A stretch of 41,182 nucleotides of DNA from Sulfurirhabdus autotrophica (GTDB lineage Bacteria; Pseudomonadota; Gammaproteobacteria; Burkholderiales; SMCO01): assembly GCF_004346685.1 (NCBI RefSeq), contig NZ_SMCO01000027.1, forward strand, positions 1 to 41,182, in the 5' to 3' direction. The position numbers were made by a program, and so were the translations under genes. The notes under the pieces were generated by a model that worked only from the letters and a program-made list of their open reading frames with translations, was not told the DNA's origin and did no database searches. Below, piece after piece: positions 1 through 6,521 of the stretch. Each line of letters starts with the position of its first letter. Within the stretch, counting starts at the first letter, position 1.

Positions 1-63
1 GAGCAATCACCTGAACGGGTCAAAAGTTACTTTCAGGATATCCACGTAAAATATGCCGCATGA
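1..63 (+). CDS. 3' fragment of a repeated gene (possible transposase C-terminus)
   Basis: An open frame enters from base 1 and ends at TGA 61-63, giving 20 residues ending in SYFQDIHVKYAA. The same fragment occurs inverted at the right end. Because it lies in a repeat present at least twice, the C-terminus of an insertion-sequence transposase is the likeliest identity. Twenty residues are too few to name a family, so this is inference from context. Confidence 0.4.
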   Translation, partial: EQSPERVKSYFQDIHVKYAA

Positions 64-95
64 AAAATTCAAACTTCATCTGGCCGGATCAATAA
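1..95. repeat. Terminal inverted repeat, left copy
   Basis: The first 95 bases are exactly the reverse complement of the last 95 (41088-41182); identity stops at base 95. The repeat contains the 3' end of a reading frame that points into the window from both sides. The likely explanation is that the window is a contig cut at two inverted copies of a repeated element such as an insertion sequence. A fold-back assembly artefact is an alternative. Confidence 0.95.
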
Positions 96-123
96 CTAAA
101 ATAATTTAACATGGGAAGCGCCA

Positions 124-450
124 ATGTTTTTTCTGAAGCTTTTTTTGAGTGTTGCAATATTGTTAGGCGCTGCAGAAACGGCCAAAAGGTCCCCTTTTTT
201 TGGCGCCTTGATTATTGCATTGCCAATCACTTCGATGCTTTCCATGGTTTGGTTGTACTGGGATACGCAGGATTCAGCCAGGGTAAGTGAATTTGCCCGG
301 GATATTTTTTATTTGGTGCCACCCTCACTGCTTTTTTTTGTTCCGTTCGTATTTTCCTCCCGTACACATTTATCTTTTTGGCAGAATTTTATAATTGGCA
401 CACTATTTATGGTTGTGGCAATGCTATTGATCAAGTTTCTGATAAAATAG
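124..450 (+). CDS. Small integral membrane protein, DUF3147-like
   Basis: A 108-residue protein that is almost entirely hydrophobic, with about four membrane helices: residues 2-18, 26-45, 62-80 and 86-107. The AKRSPFFGALIIALP and MVWLYWDT stretches resemble DUF3147 proteins, a family of small inner-membrane proteins of unknown function. A weak GGAAG ribosome-binding site precedes ATG 124. It lies just upstream of fdxA on the same strand, 27 bp away, so the two may be co-transcribed. No substrate or role can be inferred. Confidence 0.7.
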   Translation: MFFLKLFLSVAILLGAAETAKRSPFFGALIIALPITSMLSMVWLYWDTQDSARVSEFARDIFYLVPPSLLFFVPFVFSSRTHLSFWQNFIIGTLFMVVAMLLIKFLIK

Positions 451-477
451 CGGCAAAATTGTTCAAAGGAATAAGAA

Positions 478-801
478 ATGACTTACGTAGTAACTGAATC
501 CTGTATCAAGTGCAAATACACTGATTGTGTTGATGTTTGTCCAGTGGATTGCTTCCGTGAAGGACCAAACTTCCTCACCATAGATCCGGAGGAATGTATT
601 GATTGCACTTTGTGCGTGGCTGAATGCCCGGTAGAGGCCATATTTGCCGAGGATGATGTGCCGGAAAACCAGCTTCATTTTATCGCGCTGAACGCTGAAT
701 TATCCAAGAACTGGAAACCCATCATTGAACGTAAAGACGCTCCTTCTGATGCTGATCAATGGGCTGAAGTGACAGATAAGTTGCATCTGCTGGAGCGCTA
801 A
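478..801 (+). CDS. fdxA: 7Fe ferredoxin FdxA
   Basis: A 107-residue ferredoxin carrying one [3Fe-4S] and one [4Fe-4S] cluster; it is a soluble low-potential electron carrier. The N-terminal half has the two cluster motifs, [17 protein letters not shown] near residues 9-25 and [12 protein letters not shown] near residues 40-51. The C-terminal helical extension (residues 60-107, ending LHLLER) is typical of FdxA. Length matches the family. A GGAATAAG sequence just upstream of ATG 478 serves as ribosome-binding site. Location beside nitrate genes is suggestive, but FdxA is also common elsewhere. Confidence 0.95.
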   Translation: MTYVVTESCIKCKYTDCVDVCPVDCFREGPNFLTIDPEECIDCTLCVAECPVEAIFAEDDVPENQLHFIALNAELSKNWKPIIERKDAPSDADQWAEVTDKLHLLER

Positions 802-812
802 ACCTGAATGGG

Positions 813-854
813 CTGAAGAGGGTAACAGACCTTCGTCAGCTTCAGTAATTTTTT
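813..854 (+). terminator. Possible rho-independent terminator after fdxA
   Basis: Arms CTGAAG (813-818) and CTTCAG (840-845) are followed by TAATTTTTT. The stem is only 6 bp and the loop long (21 nt), so this is a moderate call, but the position directly downstream of fdxA fits. Confidence 0.45.
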
Positions 855-940
855 AGAACGACATTACTCTCGCAGCCGAAGCATCAGTATTTTCATAGTC
901 TATAATGGTATTTTCCAGATGTATTTGGAGGAATACCATA

Positions 941-1198
941 ATGAAACATGCGTTTTTAGTGAATCATCGACAACTTCCCTCCCATAACGCTGAAAATAAA
1001 GTTGTGCAGTGGCATGTGTTCCGAGATGCCAAACAGGCAGATGAGTATGCTGACCACATTTTTCTTGGTGATGGTCAATCAATTGTTGGCGGCTTTGATG
1101 AAGACAGTATTGGTGAACTCTGGTGGGTTGGGGTTGAAGTGGCTGACCTGTCTATATGGGGAAATCGCTCTGCAGTGAATAAACACGCTCAGTTGTGA
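941..1198 (+). CDS. Hypothetical protein, 85 aa
   Basis: The ATG at 941 is chosen because it follows a good GGAGG ribosome-binding site (about 928-932); an upstream in-frame ATG at 905 has none and lies inside the likely -10 region (TATAAT at 900). The product is small, soluble and rich in Asp, Glu and Trp, with no signal peptide or recognised domain. It stands alone between fdxA and the Gly-rich exported protein. I do not recognise the family. Confidence 0.6.
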   Translation: MKHAFLVNHRQLPSHNAENKVVQWHVFRDAKQADEYADHIFLGDGQSIVGGFDEDSIGELWWVGVEVADLSIWGNRSAVNKHAQL

Positions 1199-1401
1199 GC
1201 TCAGATTGGCCCTTGGTTTATTTGATATTTTCATGAAGCGTTTACTATTACGTGGGTGCTTTCAGAATCGATGTAAATTGCAATCGCTGTACTTCATATA
1301 TTTCTTCTCTTTAAAAGTTACTCTGGCAATAATTTGCCGAATGACTATCTCGTTCTGCTGGAATGGCTGTCCCGCATTGCCTCAAGTCCTGTAATTATTC
1401 A

Positions 1402-1429
1402 TTGAATTTGTGTTGGCATCTCCTATACT
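1402..1429 (+). promoter_or_regulatory. Sigma-70-type promoter for the Gly-rich exported protein
   Basis: TTGAAT (1402-1407), a 16-bp spacer, then TATACT (1424-1429), about 50 bp before the start codon at 1482. The upstream stretch 1199-1401 holds no gene I can support. Confidence 0.5.
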
Positions 1430-1481
1430 GAAAAAGCAACAAATCAGTAGCAATATAGTTTCTATTTTCAAGGAGATGGTA

Positions 1482-1937
1482 ATGTTTAGATTGACAATGG
1501 TTGCAGCAATGATTTCAGGCCTTGTTGCAACGTCAGCTTGGGCCGAAGATCAGCAAACCCAGCAAAAAGAGCAAGGTGCCACCAAGCCGCAAGTGAAGCA
1601 GCAGGAAAAGGTGCGTGAACAGACTCAAGACAAAATTTATGGGTCTCAATTAATGAATAACACGGAGCGCATGGAATATCGTAACAAGATGCGCAATACA
1701 AAGACACAGGAAGAGCGGGAGCAGCTCCGGCTTGAGCACCATAAACAAATGCAGGAACGTGCTAAGGCAAAAGGAGTGACTTTGCCGGATGAGCCGCCTA
1801 TGTCTGGTGGAGGTATGGGACCCGGTGGTGGAATGGGTCCAGCGAGTGGAGGTATGGGACCTGGCGGTGGTATGGGTCCAGCAGGTGGTGGTATGGGACC
1901 TGGCGGTGGAATGGGGCCCGGTGGCGGTAAGCGTTAA
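1482..1937 (+). CDS. Exported protein with GGGMGP repeats
   Basis: The ATG at 1482 follows an AAGGAG site by about 6 nt, so it is preferred over the ATG at 1410. The 151-residue product starts with a cleavable signal peptide (about residues 1-21, ending TSAWA). A charged, Gln-rich central region follows (about 22-105), where residues 60-100 look helical and resemble small periplasmic stress-type proteins. The C-terminal tail is built of repeated GGGMGPGG units. It is probably periplasmic. A monocistronic unit is suggested by its own promoter and the terminator 15 bp downstream. The function is unknown; the Met-rich tail could bind metal, but this is speculative. Confidence 0.8.
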   Translation: MFRLTMVAAMISGLVATSAWAEDQQTQQKEQGATKPQVKQQEKVREQTQDKIYGSQLMNNTERMEYRNKMRNTKTQEEREQLRLEHHKQMQERAKAKGVTLPDEPPMSGGGMGPGGGMGPASGGMGPGGGMGPAGGGMGPGGGMGPGGGKR

Positions 1938-1952
1938 ACGAAATATAGGACT

Positions 1953-1982
1953 AAGCCCGCTTTATAGCGGGCTTCTTTTTTG
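1953..1982 (+). terminator. Rho-independent terminator
   Basis: A perfect 9-bp stem, AAGCCCGCT (1953-1961) with AGCGGGCTT (1966-1974), a 4-nt loop, then CTTTTTT. It ends the Gly-rich exported protein gene. Confidence 0.9.
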
Positions 1983-1989
1983 CATTGGC

Positions 1990-2026
1990 GCACCAATGTG
2001 AGGCATGAAGTGTTGGCTGCGCACCA
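1990..2026 (+). promoter_or_regulatory. Two NtrC-like half sites upstream of nasA
   Basis: GCACCA occurs at 1990-1995 and again at 2021-2026, 31 bp apart (three helical turns) and 72-108 bp before the sigma-54 promoter at 2098. NtrC sites have the form GCAC-N7-GTGC; here the right halves are degenerate (AGGC and TTGC), so these are weaker than the pair upstream of nirB. The matched spacing in both promoters supports the call. Confidence 0.5.
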
Positions 2027-2097
2027 TCTTCTTGCGTTGTTCTATCCTGGCAGTGGATGCGTATTTGTAACTTGTTGTTTTTACAAAGATTGAATTC

Positions 2098-2113
2098 TGG
2101 CATGACCATTGCT
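2098..2113 (+). promoter_or_regulatory. Sigma-54 promoter of nasA
   Basis: TGGCAT-N5-TTGCT matches the -24/-12 consensus (TGGCAC-N5-TTGCW) at all key positions. Expected transcription starts near 2125, so in-frame start codons at 2057 and 2102 cannot be used and GTG 2147 becomes the start of nasA. Confidence 0.85.
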
Positions 2114-2146
2114 TATAACTTTGGTATTAAGTCAGGAGAAGTAATA

Positions 2147-4861
2147 GTGCAGTTTAAATCGACATGCTGTTATTGCGGAGTAGGTTGCGGTGTCATTATT
2201 GAAACCGATGGCCAGCGCGTTGTGGGTGTTAAGGGTGATCTGGATCATCCTGCAAATTTTGGGCGGTTATGTACGAAAGGGGCGACATTACATCTGGCAG
2301 TAGCGCAAAACGACACGCGAGCATTATTTCCAGAGGTGAGAGAAGGCAAGCTTCAGATCAGGGAAACCGCTAGCTGGGATCGTGCGCTTGATGCGGCAGC
2401 AGATAAATTTGCGGCCATTATTAAAGAGCATGGCCCTGACGCCGTTGCTTTTTATATTTCCGGACAGTTGTTGACTGAAGATTATTACGTTTTCAATAAG
2501 CTGGCTAAAGGATTGATTGGCACGAATAACGTTGATACCAATTCGCGCTTGTGTATGTCATCTGCAGTAACAGGCTATAAATCGACACTCGGGATGGATG
2601 CGCCCCCAGCCAGTTATGAGGATATAGACCATGCGAAATGTATTTTCATCGCGGGTTCAAATACGGCTTTTGCGCATCCGGTTATTTTTCGTCGTATTGA
2701 AGATGCACGGGCCAAAAATCCTGATCTTAGATTAATTGTTGTTGATCCGCGTAAAACAGACACTGCCCAAAGTGCTGATCTGTTCCTCCCTATTCTTCCG
2801 GGCACGGATGTTGCCCTGTTTAATGGCATGCTACATGTCATGCTATGGGAAGGTTTGTGTGATATGGCTTATATCCGTGCACATACGGAAGGATTTGACG
2901 AGCTGAAAGAAACGGTGCGCGAATACACCCCTCAGGCAGTAGCGCAAATGTGTGGGATCGAGCCGGAGTCGATTATTCAGGCAGCGAAATGGTTTGGTGA
3001 ATCAGGTGCCACACTCTCTTTCTATTGTCAGGGACTCAATCAGTCCAGTCACGGTACAGACAAAAATGGTGCGCTGATTAACTTGCATCTGGCGACAGGT
3101 CAAATCGGCAAACCTGGTGCGGGCCCTTTTTCGCTGACGGGTCAGGCAAATGCCATGGGTGGCCGTGAAGTAGGCGGCATGGCGAACTTGCTATCTGCTC
3201 ATCGCAGTCTTGATAATCCCGTACACAGGCAGGAAATGGCTAATCTGTGGGGCGTGGATTCTGTACCTGAAAACCCTGGAAAAAGTGCGGTAGAGCTCTT
3301 TGAGGCGCTGCATAAAGGGGAAATCAAGGCGGTCTGGATTGCCTGTACTAACCCCGCACATTCCATGCCAAATCAAACGCTGGTGCGTGAAGCATTAGAA
3401 CGCGCGGAATTGGTGGTGTTGCAAGAGGCGTATCGCAATACGGATACTGCAGCGTATGCCGATATTTTATTGCCGGCAGCGAGCTGGTCTGAAAAAGAAG
3501 GGACGGTTACAAATTCTGAACGTTGTATCACGCACGTCATTCCAGCCGTCAATGCACCTGGTGATGCGCGGCCGGACTGGGAAATTATGGTGGACTTTGC
3601 TCGTCGTCTCGGGCAAAGGCTGGGGAAAGTCGATGCTGAGACGTTGTTCCCTTATCAGAATGTTGAAGAGGTGTTCAATGAGCATCGTGAAACCACGCGG
3701 GGGCGTGATCTGGATATTACAGGTCTGTCTTATGCCCTGCTAGATCAAAAGGGGCCGCAACAATGGCCGTTTCCTGAGGGTGCAACTCAGGGCAAAGTGC
3801 GTTTATACGAAGAGGGCGTTTTTCCAACGGCAAGCGGACATGCTCGTTTTGCCAATGCGCAATATTTGCAGACTGCAGAGCAAACTGATGCGCGCTATCC
3901 GTTGCACTTGAACACAGGACGATTGCGAGATCAGTGGCATAGCATGAGCCGAACCGGCTCGGTAGCACGTCTGTTTAATCATGCACAGGAGCCTGTGGTG
4001 TCAATGCATGCAGATGATATGCACCGTAGAGGATTGAAAGACGGGGATATTGTTCGTGTAAAAAGCCGTCGGGGTGAGTTGGTTATTCGTGTTCAGACTT
4101 CGATTGAAATGCGTGTATCCCAAGTGTTTATTCCCATGCATTGGGGCGGTCAGTTTATGAATGGCGCAGGCAGCAATGCATTGACTACGAGCAGCTTTGA
4201 CCCGGTCTCAAAACAGCCTGAATTGAAACATGCTGCCGTTCAGGTGGAAAAACTGGATTATGGCTGGAATATGGTCATGATGCGGCGAGGTAACGTGGTT
4301 GCCTTAATGGAGAAAATCCAACCGTATCTGGCTCGTTTTGATTACGCGCGCTGTGGCCTGTATGGGCGTGACGAACCTGTGTTGGTTGTCCATGTTGCTA
4401 ATACAGCAGCAGCCGACGAATCACTGATTCTCGAAATGGACAGGTTGCTGGAACTGGATGATGACAGCCAGTCCATGATTTATGTAGATCAGAAACGGGG
4501 TATTTCAAAACGTGTGTTGGTGGTGGGGCAGCAAATAGAAGGTGTCCGTTTGACAGGAGAAACTGCGGCTAAAGATTGGTTGAAAGACTTGATGGCGCAA
4601 AACGTTTCTGCTGAGTACATCAGAGCTTGGGCTCTGGCACCAGTGAGCGTGCCACCGGCAGGTGGGAAAAATCGGGGGCGGATTGTTTGTAACTGTAAAG
4701 ATGTTTCAGAGAAGGAAATACTGGAAGCGCTGGCTAAAGGCGCTGATCTTGAGACTTTAAAAGAGCAGCTTAAATGTGGAACGGATTGTGGTTCCTGTGT
4801 GCCGGAATTGAAGCGTATGGTGGCATGTAACGAGACAATAGCAGAGGGCATCAGTGAATAA
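2147..4861 (+). CDS. nasA: Assimilatory nitrate reductase NasA with C-terminal [2Fe-2S] domain
   Basis: A cytoplasmic Mo-bis-MGD enzyme reducing nitrate to nitrite for assimilation. With the GTG start at 2147 (AGGAG at 2134-2138, downstream of the sigma-54 promoter) it has 904 residues. The N-terminal [4Fe-4S] motif uses C7 or C8, C10, C14 and the Cys of GRLCTKG. The presumed molybdenum ligand is C136 in RLCMSSAV. The body covers the molybdopterin oxidoreductase and dinucleotide-binding domains. The last ~60 residues form a BFD-like [2Fe-2S] domain (CNC...CGTDCGSC), as in Klebsiella-type NasA, which accepts electrons from a reductase or ferredoxin. There is no Tat signal. ybiB follows 30 bp downstream, probably in the same transcript. 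Nitrogen control through NtrC and RpoN is indicated by the upstream sites. Confidence 0.93.
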   Translation: MQFKSTCCYCGVGCGVIIETDGQRVVGVKGDLDHPANFGRLCTKGATLHLAVAQNDTRALFPEVREGKLQIRETASWDRALDAAADKFAAIIKEHGPDAVAFYISGQLLTEDYYVFNKLAKGLIGTNNVDTNSRLCMSSAVTGYKSTLGMDAPPASYEDIDHAKCIFIAGSNTAFAHPVIFRRIEDARAKNPDLRLIVVDPRKTDTAQSADLFLPILPGTDVALFNGMLHVMLWEGLCDMAYIRAHTEGFDELKETVREYTPQAVAQMCGIEPESIIQAAKWFGESGATLSFYCQGLNQSSHGTDKNGALINLHLATGQIGKPGAGPFSLTGQANAMGGREVGGMANLLSAHRSLDNPVHRQEMANLWGVDSVPENPGKSAVELFEALHKGEIKAVWIACTNPAHSMPNQTLVREALERAELVVLQEAYRNTDTAAYADILLPAASWSEKEGTVTNSERCITHVIPAVNAPGDARPDWEIMVDFARRLGQRLGKVDAETLFPYQNVEEVFNEHRETTRGRDLDITGLSYALLDQKGPQQWPFPEGATQGKVRLYEEGVFPTASGHARFANAQYLQTAEQTDARYPLHLNTGRLRDQWHSMSRTGSVARLFNHAQEPVVSMHADDMHRRGLKDGDIVRVKSRRGELVIRVQTSIEMRVSQVFIPMHWGGQFMNGAGSNALTTSSFDPVSKQPELKHAAVQVEKLDYGWNMVMMRRGNVVALMEKIQPYLARFDYARCGLYGRDEPVLVVHVANTAAADESLILEMDRLLELDDDSQSMIYVDQKRGISKRVLVVGQQIEGVRLTGETAAKDWLKDLMAQNVSAEYIRAWALAPVSVPPAGGKNRGRIVCNCKDVSEKEILEALAKGADLETLKEQLKCGTDCGSCVPELKRMVACNETIAEGISE

Positions 4862-4891
4862 TTTTAACTGGAAGATTGTGGTAAACATATT

Positions 4892-5881
4892 ATGTCGATG
4901 AATCTGACCGCAACGATCAAGGAAATAGTGCATGGGGTCCAGGTTGGGAATGCCTTGGCTATTGATGAAGCGCACGAACTCTATTCGGCCATGCTGGACG
5001 GCGGCGTACCTGAGCTGGAGCTTGGTGCCATTCTTGCTGCGCTTCAGATGAAAACAGAAGGGCTTTCTGAATTGCTGGGTTTTTACGATGCGCTTAATGA
5101 AAGGCTCTATCATCTGGACTCCCCGGTAGATGAATTGCGTACAGTCGTTTTGCCCAGTTATTACGGGACTTTTCAGCAGCCCAATCTCGTTCCTTTGTTG
5201 GCTTTGTGGTTGCGGAAGTTGGGTGTGCCGGTTCTGATGCATGGTTCCCTGGAAGCGAATGGACGCGTTGCCAGTGCCTATGTGCTCAGGGCGCTAGGTA
5301 TCATGCCATGCGCCAGTCTTGCACAGGCGCAATTGGCGCTGAACAATGACAAATTTGCATTTGTGCCCACAGCAGCATTAGCTCCCGGATTGGCCACTTT
5401 GCTTGGGTTAAGAAATCGACTGGGTATCCGGAATACTGCGCACATTCTGGCTGCAACAATTGATCCCTTTGGTGGTAACAGTTTGCGTGTAATTGGAGCA
5501 AACAGCCCTGAGTCTCTGGCAATGATGGGCGAATTAATGCTGGCTTCAGGTGGAACCGCTTTATTGTTGAGCAATGCTGAAGGCGAGCCGGTGGTGGACC
5601 CGGTGAAGCGGCCAAGGATGGAATTGTTTTCAAATTATGAAAGACAAATACTTTTTGAAGAGGAGGCAGGTGTAACCAGAAACCTGAATCATCTTTCGCA
5701 GCAACATGATGATAAAACTACAGCGGTCTTGACGAGACAACTGCTGGCTGGGGAGGCTCCTTTGCCTCTTCCTCTGGTGAATCAGTTGGCCTGTTGTCTT
5801 TACGGCGCAGGAGTGACGGATGATCTGATTCAGGCAAAAGCCATTGTGGCAGTGGAAACCGGTAGTCTTTCCGCAGCGTGA
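4892..5881 (+). CDS. ybiB: YbiB/TrpD2-like DNA-binding protein
   Basis: A 329-residue protein of the TrpD2/YbiB family. These have the fold of anthranilate phosphoribosyltransferase but bind nucleic acid instead of making tryptophan precursors. Visible features are the N-terminal helical domain (about 1-70, with LELGAILAALQMKTEG) and the alpha/beta domain with HGSLEANGRVASAYVL and RNRLGIRNTAHI. Length matches the family. It sits 30 bp after nasA, a pairing known to me from other Betaproteobacteria. A role in nitrogen or stress regulation is inference. No terminator is visible before the convergent small gene at 5940. Confidence 0.85.
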   Translation: MSMNLTATIKEIVHGVQVGNALAIDEAHELYSAMLDGGVPELELGAILAALQMKTEGLSELLGFYDALNERLYHLDSPVDELRTVVLPSYYGTFQQPNLVPLLALWLRKLGVPVLMHGSLEANGRVASAYVLRALGIMPCASLAQAQLALNNDKFAFVPTAALAPGLATLLGLRNRLGIRNTAHILAATIDPFGGNSLRVIGANSPESLAMMGELMLASGGTALLLSNAEGEPVVDPVKRPRMELFSNYERQILFEEEAGVTRNLNHLSQQHDDKTTAVLTRQLLAGEAPLPLPLVNQLACCLYGAGVTDDLIQAKAIVAVETGSLSAA

Positions 5882-5939
5882 AATCCTCGTCTCTGAAAGA
5901 TCAGTGGACGGTTATTTTCTGGACGAATATAGGAAGGGG

Positions 5940-6131
5940 CTAGCGTTTGAGAGTGTGCAACTTGCCGACAATGCCGATCAACATCAAGCCCATACCCCCA
6001 TTGAAAACTGTCATCGTCTGCAAGCCACCCAGATGATACATACCAAACAACCTGGCAAGACCAGAACCTATGGTCAGGGCCACGCCCAGAAAGGCTACGG
6101 TGGTAGCAATATTCTCTATTAATTTGCTCAT
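5940..6131 (-). CDS. Small two-helix membrane protein
   Basis: A 63-residue protein with two hydrophobic segments (about residues 8-27 and 38-57) separated by a short loop containing GMYHLGGL. A good AGGAAAG ribosome-binding site precedes the ATG. It is convergent with ybiB and divergent from the nirB operon; its 5' region therefore shares the nirB regulatory space. I do not recognise a family. The two glycine-rich helices (GSGLARLFG and FNGGMGLMLIG) suggest a small membrane peptide that packs with partners. Confidence 0.65.
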   Translation of the reverse strand: MSKLIENIATTVAFLGVALTIGSGLARLFGMYHLGGLQTMTVFNGGMGLMLIGIVGKLHTLKR

Positions 6132-6296
6132 GTTTCTTTCCTGTTAGTAATTTGAGTTTTTTAGCAGCGATTAGCATAGCGCGAATCTGCCGCGATGTCT
6201 TGTTGCGGGATTGTTGGTGATATGGCGTACCCGATATTGCGTCAAATGGAATAAAAGGGGGGCGGCATAAGGAATTAATTCTCAAAAATTAAGCAG

Positions 6297-6341
6297 ACAC
6301 ATTTTTGGTGCAAAAGAACAGTGTGTGCACCAGTTCTGTGC
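6297..6341 (+). promoter_or_regulatory. Tandem NtrC-binding sites upstream of nirB
   Basis: GCAC-N7-GTGC is perfect at 6327-6341, and ACAC-N7-GTGC (one mismatch) lies at 6297-6311. The centres are 30 bp apart, and the sites lie 88-132 bp before the sigma-54 promoter. This is the classical enhancer layout for NtrC. The whole gene-free stretch 6132-6521 otherwise holds the nirB promoter and leader, plus the promoter side of the minus-strand small gene. Confidence 0.75.
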
Positions 6342-6428
6342 GTGTTTTTTTTAATAATTTATTACTTTAATCCCCAATATGTTTTTAAAACTTCTATATA
6401 ACAATAAGTTGTGTATGATTTTCTGTGT

Positions 6429-6444
6429 TGGCACGATGATTGCT
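6429..6444 (+). promoter_or_regulatory. Sigma-54 promoter of the nirB operon
   Basis: TGGCAC-GATGA-TTGCT is a perfect -24/-12 sigma-54 sequence. It lies 78 bp before the nirB ATG and downstream of two NtrC-like sites. Confidence 0.92.
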
Positions 6445-6521
6445 TATAAGTGTGTATATAACTTGTTGCCCGTTTAGGTGGCAACAAAGTGCAATTAAAT
6501 ATCGGGACCAAGGAGTCGGTA

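Noticed and set aside
2114-2146. A NasR-type antitermination leader before nasA
   Set aside because: The predicted leader from the sigma-54 start to GTG is only about 22 nt, too short for the two-hairpin leader.
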